Shown here: positions 63,474-64,000 of the stretch, piece by piece | How the letters are laid out: the number at the start of each line of letters is the position of its first letter | How positions within the stretch are numbered: position 1 is the stretch's first letter | Program-made: the position numbers and the translations under genes | Assembly: GCF_000252995.1 (NCBI RefSeq) | Contig: NC_015761.1 | Location: 3,534,001 to 3,598,000 of the forward strand | Reading direction: 5' to 3' | DNA: 64,000 bases | DNA from: Salmonella bongori NCTC 12419 | Lineage (GTDB): Bacteria > Pseudomonadota > Gammaproteobacteria > Enterobacterales > Enterobacteriaceae | The notes under the pieces: generated by a model | What the model saw: only the letters and a program-made list of their open reading frames with translations | Told to the model about the DNA's origin: nothing | Database searches by the model: none

Positions 63474-64000
63474 TGCAAACCCCGGCGCAGGTTAGCCTGC
63501 GCCCGAATAACAGATTGTCAGATATGCAGGCAATAATGGAACAAACCCAGGCCTTTGAAAATCGTGTGCTTGAGCGTCTGAATGCTGGCAAAACCGTACG
63601 GAGTTTCCTGATTACTGCCGTCGAGTTATTGACCGAGGCGGTGAATATCCTGGTGCTTCAGGTATTTCGCAAAGACGATTATGCCGTAAAATACGCTGTG
63701 GAACCCTTGCTGGATGGCGACGGGCCGCTGGGCGATCTTTCGGTACGTCTGAAACTTATCTATGGTCTGGGCGTGCTGAGTCGCACCGAGTATGAAGATG
63801 CGGAGCTGTTGATGGCGCTGCGTGAAGAGCTAAACCATGACGGCAATGAATACGCCTTTACCGACGATGAGATCCTCGGACCGTTTGGCGAGCTGCATTG
63901 CGTCCTGGCGCTGCCGCCGCCGCCGCATTTTGATACATCCGATGCAGCGTTATACGCCATGCAAATTCAGCGCTACCAGCAGGCGGTGCGTTCAACGATG
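63470..64000 (+). CDS. mtlR: Mannitol operon repressor MtlR, 5' part (runs off window)
   Basis: First 177 codons of the ~195-aa mannitol operon repressor, all-helical and without a classical HTH. Conserved segments 'MEQTQAFENRVLERLNAGKTVRSFLITAVELLTEAVNILVLQVFRKDDYAVKYAVEPLLDGDGPLGDLSVRLKL' are near identical to E. coli. The start ATG 63470 overlaps the mtlD stop (ATGA); a second ATG follows immediately. Cotranscribed with mtlAD. Confidence 0.95.
   Translation, partial: MMQTPAQVSLRPNNRLSDMQAIMEQTQAFENRVLERLNAGKTVRSFLITAVELLTEAVNILVLQVFRKDDYAVKYAVEPLLDGDGPLGDLSVRLKLIYGLGVLSRTEYEDAELLMALREELNHDGNEYAFTDDEILGPFGELHCVLALPPPPHFDTSDAALYAMQIQRYQQAVRSTM

Overview
The window is enterobacterial chromosome and fits Salmonella, most likely S. 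enterica. Evidence: the backbone order is yhjV-dppFDCBA-proK-eptB-yhjY-tag-yiaC-bisC-yiaD-ghrB-yiaF-yiaG-cspA-glyS-glyQ-wecH-xylBA-xylR-bax-malS-avtA-ysaA-aldB-yiaY-selBA-yibF-mtlADR. It carries the Salmonella long polar fimbria operon (lpfABCDE) beside eptB and the Salmonella copper protein gene cueP after cspA, and it lacks xylFGH between xylA and xylR. Serovar or subspecies cannot be fixed from sequence alone. All assignments rest on reading and recalled family sequences; no database search was run.

Layout. 1-6732: end of an amino-acid permease gene (yhjV) and the dpp dipeptide ABC transporter operon. 7275-11327: an accessory cluster (NCS2 nucleobase permease, arylsulfotransferase-like protein, LacI regulator) between dppA and tRNA-Pro(CGG); next to the tRNA is a 167-bp tandem repeat that carries the tRNA 3' end. 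11418-20469: eptB, the lpf operon, a broken yhjX and yhjY. 20623-28630: DNA repair, reductase, lipoprotein, cold-shock and copper genes. 28827-43503: glycyl-tRNA synthetase, wecH, the xylose genes, bax, malS, avtA and ysaA. 43822-52137: a small membrane protein, aldB, an unassigned ROK kinase, yiaY, and the selenocysteine genes selA/selB with yibF. 52214-59306: an accessory sulfatase/PTS locus. 59349-59812: a decayed yibH remnant. 60240-64000: the mannitol operon.

The most distinctive region is 52214-59306. One strand encodes a glucose-family PTS permease (EIICB, no EIIA), a Cys-type sulfatase without a signal peptide, an aldose epimerase-like protein, an RpiR/SIS regulator and two DUF202 membrane proteins. 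Diverging from it is an anaerobic sulfatase-maturating radical SAM enzyme. A perfect 9-bp inverted repeat lies between the two transcription units. Together these suggest uptake, intracellular desulfation and catabolism of a sulfated sugar under RpiR control; the substrate is unknown.

Other regulatory structure visible: a MerR/CueR-type promoter with a 19-bp spacer at cueP, four CRP-like sites before mtlA, two LacI-type palindromes before the ASST/LacI pair, an intrinsic terminator between lpfA and lpfB, a hairpin in the selA leader, and the long cspA 5' leader.
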